The position numbers were made by a program, and so were the translations under genes. Below are positions 61,052 to 64,000 of a stretch of 64,000 nt of DNA, piece by piece. The notes below the pieces were generated by a model. That model was given only the letters and a program-made list of their open reading frames with translations, did no database searches and had not been told where the DNA came from. Each line of letters begins with the position of its first letter. Position 1 is the stretch's first letter. Source of the stretch: Collinsella sp. AF33-16. Lineage in GTDB: Bacteria; Actinomycetota; Coriobacteriia; Coriobacteriales; Coriobacteriaceae. The stretch is from the NCBI RefSeq assembly GCF_003475325.1, contig NZ_QRQC01000002.1, positions 88,320 to 152,319 of the forward strand. Direction: 5' to 3'.

Positions 61052-62263
61052 ATGAATATTTTATATATCACCATGGATGGCTTCGACACCGCGAGTCCCA
61101 ATAACCAGATGGCAGAGCAGCTCATTGACGGTTTTTTAAAATTGGGTAACCGCGTTCACCTTATTCAGAGCGAACGGAAGCACACCTATGATGTGCTTCC
61201 GGGGACGCTCGTAGGACGCGATGGGCTGACCGTGGACACGCTGTCACGCAAAGTCATTGATAAGAGCAACTTCGTTGTGCGTTATCTGGATGAAGCGAAG
61301 TACGCCTTCCAAATGATTTCTTATGCGATTAAACGCCGCGATTTTGATGTGGTGTTTCTCCAGTCTTGTCCCACGGTGTTTTTCCAAGAGGCGCTTCTCA
61401 AACTGTTTGTGCGCAAGCCTGTGCTCTACAACGTCTACGACGTGTGGCCGGGTCAGACAAAGAGCCTGAACATTAATAAAATGGTTTACGCTGGTATGGA
61501 CCTGCTCTCTCGGGCTGTATACCGTATGTCGTCGGCGGTTGTGGTGCTCTCCGAGGACATGGTGGAGGCATGCGCCGATGCGGGCTGTCCTCGCCCCAGG
61601 CTGCATATCGTTCCACCCTGGTTTGATGACCGTAGAAACTACGACATACCCTGGGAGAAGAATCGCTTCGTCAAGAAATTCGATATCTCCCACGACAAGT
61701 TCTACGTTCAGTTTGCTGGCAGCGTTGGACTGCAGTTCAATTGGAAGACAATGTTCGAGGTGGCTAAGCTTTTGCGTGACGAGCCCGACATCGTGGTGCA
61801 AATCATCGGTGACGGCTGCGTGAAGAAGGATTTCATGGACGCTGTGGACGCCGAGGGCCTTACTAACGTTGCGTTCTACCCACTGCAACCCGTCGATATG
61901 GTGCCTGATGTGTACTCCACTGGCGATGTGTGCTTAATTCCCCTGCGTCGTGAGGTCATCTACACGGGTACTCCATCCAAGATGCCCATCCTTCTCGCTT
62001 GCGGCAAGGCAATCGTGAGCTCTGTAGAAAAAGACTCGCTCTACGCTGCCATGGTAGAGCGCGAGGATTTGGGCGTTTGCGTTGAGATTGATAACGCCGA
62101 GGAGTTGGCCACGGCCATACGAACGCTCCATGGTGACCCTGAGCGCCTGACGCGCCTATGCGAGCACGGAAGAGCGTACGCACGTGAAAACCTTTCGCGC
62201 ACTGTGTGTGTGAAGAGAATGGAACAGGTGCTCGAGGGTATCCGCAGGGGCGGTGAAGCCTAA
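61052..62263 (+). CDS. glycosyltransferase, GT4-like
   Basis: The 403-residue GT-B protein has an N-terminal domain (MNILYITMDGF) and a C-terminal nucleotide-sugar domain with VQFAGSVGLQFNWKTMFEV and TGTPSKMPILLACGKAIVSS, the GT4/WbuB-type donor site. It would add a sugar to the lipid-linked repeat unit at the inner membrane face. It starts directly after the sugar transferase stop and overlaps the next gene by one base. Confidence 0.85.
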   Translation: MNILYITMDGFDTASPNNQMAEQLIDGFLKLGNRVHLIQSERKHTYDVLPGTLVGRDGLTVDTLSRKVIDKSNFVVRYLDEAKYAFQMISYAIKRRDFDVVFLQSCPTVFFQEALLKLFVRKPVLYNVYDVWPGQTKSLNINKMVYAGMDLLSRAVYRMSSAVVVLSEDMVEACADAGCPRPRLHIVPPWFDDRRNYDIPWEKNRFVKKFDISHDKFYVQFAGSVGLQFNWKTMFEVAKLLRDEPDIVVQIIGDGCVKKDFMDAVDAEGLTNVAFYPLQPVDMVPDVYSTGDVCLIPLRREVIYTGTPSKMPILLACGKAIVSSVEKDSLYAAMVEREDLGVCVEIDNAEELATAIRTLHGDPERLTRLCEHGRAYARENLSRTVCVKRMEQVLEGIRRGGEA

Positions 62264-63345
62264 TGAAGGTACTCTTACTTGGTTTTGTTCGTATAGCCCA
62301 TATGCCCTATATGTACGACTACGTTCGTCTACTCGGCGGCTCGAATGAGCTTCATTTGGTCAGTTGGAACCGCAACGGGCGCCCCGATGCGCCCGTACCG
62401 AAAGGTATTTCCAAGTCTTTTGTGTTCGGCGATCACGTGGAGGATGCCGACCCTATTCAGAAGAAGCTTCCGCACTTCGCGCGATTTCGAAAGTTCGCCT
62501 TGGGCGTCATTGACTCCGAGGGCTATGACCGGATTGTGGTACTGCATTCGACGCCAGGTATTACGATTCTCGATCGCTTGAAGGGGGACTTTCGCGGCAG
62601 GTATATCCTCGACTACCGCGATGTTAGCCATGAGAGTTTAGGATTTTATCGGAAGCTCATTCTTCTATTGTCACGGAATGCTGGCCTTGTGCTGGCGAGC
62701 TCTCCGGCATTCTTCAGGTATCTCGACAACGCTTCCGGCGTGATGCTTAAGCACAACCTGCTGGCCTCCGAGTGCCCTCCGAGGACGAAAGAGTTCTCGG
62801 AGGGCACGCCCATCCGCGTACGGTACTGGGGCATGATTCGTCATGAGCGAGCCAATATTGCCATGATTGATGCCTTGGGTGGCGACGAGCGCTTCGAACT
62901 GCACTACAACGGCCGAGAGGAAGAGGTCGCCGAGCGCCTTAAGGCTCATGTTGCGGAGCACGGTTTCCACAACGTTTACTTCCATGGTGCCTATTATGCT
63001 GAGGAGCGCGCTTACTTCGCTGCCGAGACGGACATCGTGCACAACGTCTATGAGAATGACTCCGTGATGGTTGGGGCCATGAGCAACAAGTATTATGACG
63101 CCGTTCAGTACGGCATCCCGCAGGTGTGTACTCAGGGGTCCATTATGGGCGATGAGGTGAAAACCAAAGGCCTTGGTTTGGCGGTTGACTACGAAGCAAA
63201 AGGCCTTGCGGACGCAATTTACGAATACTATTGCGGACTGGACCGCGCCGTACTTGACAAGGCCTGTGCTGACGAGCTTGCCTCCGTGCGCGCCGATAAC
63301 AACGCGGCCGATGCTGCTATCCGAGCTTTCTTCGGGATGGAGTAG
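62263..63345 (+). CDS. putative glycosyltransferase, GT-B type
   Basis: The 360-residue protein begins MKVLLLGFVRIAHMPYMYDY and contains RYILDYRDVSHESLGFYRK, RVRYWGMIRHERANIAMID and SNKYYDAVQYGIPQVC, a weak GT4-like donor-site pattern. The specific family and sugar are not recognised. It is co-transcribed with the preceding glycosyltransferase, sharing the A of TAATG. Confidence 0.7.
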   Translation: MKVLLLGFVRIAHMPYMYDYVRLLGGSNELHLVSWNRNGRPDAPVPKGISKSFVFGDHVEDADPIQKKLPHFARFRKFALGVIDSEGYDRIVVLHSTPGITILDRLKGDFRGRYILDYRDVSHESLGFYRKLILLLSRNAGLVLASSPAFFRYLDNASGVMLKHNLLASECPPRTKEFSEGTPIRVRYWGMIRHERANIAMIDALGGDERFELHYNGREEEVAERLKAHVAEHGFHNVYFHGAYYAEERAYFAAETDIVHNVYENDSVMVGAMSNKYYDAVQYGIPQVCTQGSIMGDEVKTKGLGLAVDYEAKGLADAIYEYYCGLDRAVLDKACADELASVRADNNAADAAIRAFFGME

Positions 63346-63348
63346 TAG

Positions 63349-64000
63349 ATGGTCGGAATCAACTCAGTTGCCTGTTCGCGGATAAAGGCTCCAGTCGCGA
63401 TAACGACAGCCTCGTTCGCAAACAAGTGTTTCAGCGTACTAGTTATTCTTTTGCCCTTTTTACAACAGTATATCGGCGTGGGCAACGTGGTTTCGCTCGG
63501 TGAAATTTTAGTTGCCCCCTTCATCCTTGGTTTTCTTATTGCTGACGGGAAAATTATTGGCACTTTGGTTGATCGTTCCCTATTTTTCTTCTACCTAGTC
63601 TCGATTGGGTTAAGTGTCATCGGCGGTTTCACTTTCGATTACTTTTCTTTCGGCGAGTTTTGGACACTCGTTGCGAGGCTAGTTTTTTACGCAGGTTTAA
63701 TATTGGTTGCGCGGAGACATTTCTCCTGGGACGCCGTTCGAGACCTTTATCTGCTACTCGTCACTGTTGCCGCGCTATACCTGGTTATCCAGTATGTTTA
63801 CCATCTTGCGAGCGGCGGCTATCTCCCCATTGTCATATCTGACAGCCTAGTCTTCTCACCTGAGAAGACCTTTGACACTTGGACCGACAAGTACCAATGG
63901 TATTTCAGGCCGTCCTCGCTCTTCCTCGAACCCAGCTATTATTCACTTTTCACCTTGCCGGCTTGGGGGTGCGGACAGAAAGTTGGACCGCGGGGCGGTC
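63349..64000 (+). CDS. Wzy/O-antigen ligase-like polymerase, 5' part (cut by the window edge)
   Basis: From ATG 63349, about 205 residues are encoded, with five clear hydrophobic helices (VLVILLPFLQQYIGV, ILVAPFILGFLIADG, LFFFYLVSIGLSVIGGF, LVFYAGLILVARR, LYLLLVTVAALYLVIQ) and a loop RPSSLFLEPSYYS. This pattern fits Wzy polymerases or O-antigen ligases. The last 12 codons turn abruptly polar (CGQKVGPRGG), which suggests the frame has entered an inserted element near 63964. Only the N-terminal half would then be native here. Confidence 0.65.
   Translation, partial: MVGINSVACSRIKAPVAITTASFANKCFSVLVILLPFLQQYIGVGNVVSLGEILVAPFILGFLIADGKIIGTLVDRSLFFFYLVSIGLSVIGGFTFDYFSFGEFWTLVARLVFYAGLILVARRHFSWDAVRDLYLLLVTVAALYLVIQYVYHLASGGYLPIVISDSLVFSPEKTFDTWTDKYQWYFRPSSLFLEPSYYSLFTLPAWGCGQKVGPRGG
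63964..64000. mobile_element. possible left end of an IS3-type insertion sequence
   Basis: The final 37 bases begin TGGGGGTGCGGACAGAAAGT and continue with TGGACC. Family knowledge: many IS3-group elements start with TG and carry AAAGTTGGAC-like terminal repeats. The other end is outside the window, so this is tentative. Confidence 0.35.

Overview
The window looks like a chromosome segment of a high-GC, anaerobic gut actinobacterium of the Coriobacteriia, most like Collinsella. This is inferred from G+C-rich coding with AGGAGG-type ribosome binding sites, a complete anaerobic (early cobalt insertion) cobalamin pathway, a GlgC/GlgD glycogen operon and IS3/IS21-type transposase debris. No 16S gene is present, so the assignment rests on gene content.

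Layout. Bases 1-4356 hold the end of a 1-phosphofructokinase-like gene, a CCA-adding enzyme, two identical tandem tRNA-Glu(CTC) genes, a YbhN/AglD-type membrane protein and a TetR-family regulator. Bases 4359-27024 form an apparent genomic island. It is bounded by an IS3-type transposase scrap on the left and an IS21-type scrap on the right, and has visibly higher G+C. On the minus strand it carries a five-gene operon behind a cobalamin riboswitch: exported CbiK chelatase, lipoprotein, substrate-binding protein, permease and ATPase. Divergent from it runs a tightly coupled 17-gene plus-strand operon from cbiF to cbiJ. Together these cover sirohydrochlorin to adenosylcobalamin, including nucleotide-loop assembly. 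I see no cobalt transporter, sirohydrochlorin-forming enzymes or bluB here.

Bases 27130-32383 (minus) hold a MacAB-like exporter and an L,D-transpeptidase. Bases 32533-43734 hold housekeeping genes: sdaA, metK, gltX, priA, def, fmt, rsmB and an FmdB-type zinc ribbon. The gaps between most of them contain long perfect or near-perfect inverted repeats (arms 15-33 bp, spacers 36-69 bp). Their arms differ in sequence from site to site, but the architecture is shared.

Bases 43823-57081 (minus) hold glycogen and alpha-glucan metabolism: a GH13-GH77 fusion enzyme, then glgA, glgD, glgC, glgP and glgB, transcribed in the order glgB-P-C-D-A. GlgA has a tail of about 275 residues rich in Lys, Ala, Thr and Pro, resembling histone H1, and GlgB has similar shorter tails. 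TGGTAAAAC operator-like sites lie before both transcription units. After a HAD phosphatase, thiamine pyrophosphokinase and tRNA-Ala(GGC), a long leader precedes a polysaccharide locus. That locus has a LoaP-like NusG paralogue split into separate NGN and KOW reading frames, a priming sugar transferase, two glycosyltransferases and a Wzy-like polymerase. The polymerase runs off the right edge and may be interrupted there by an IS3-type end.
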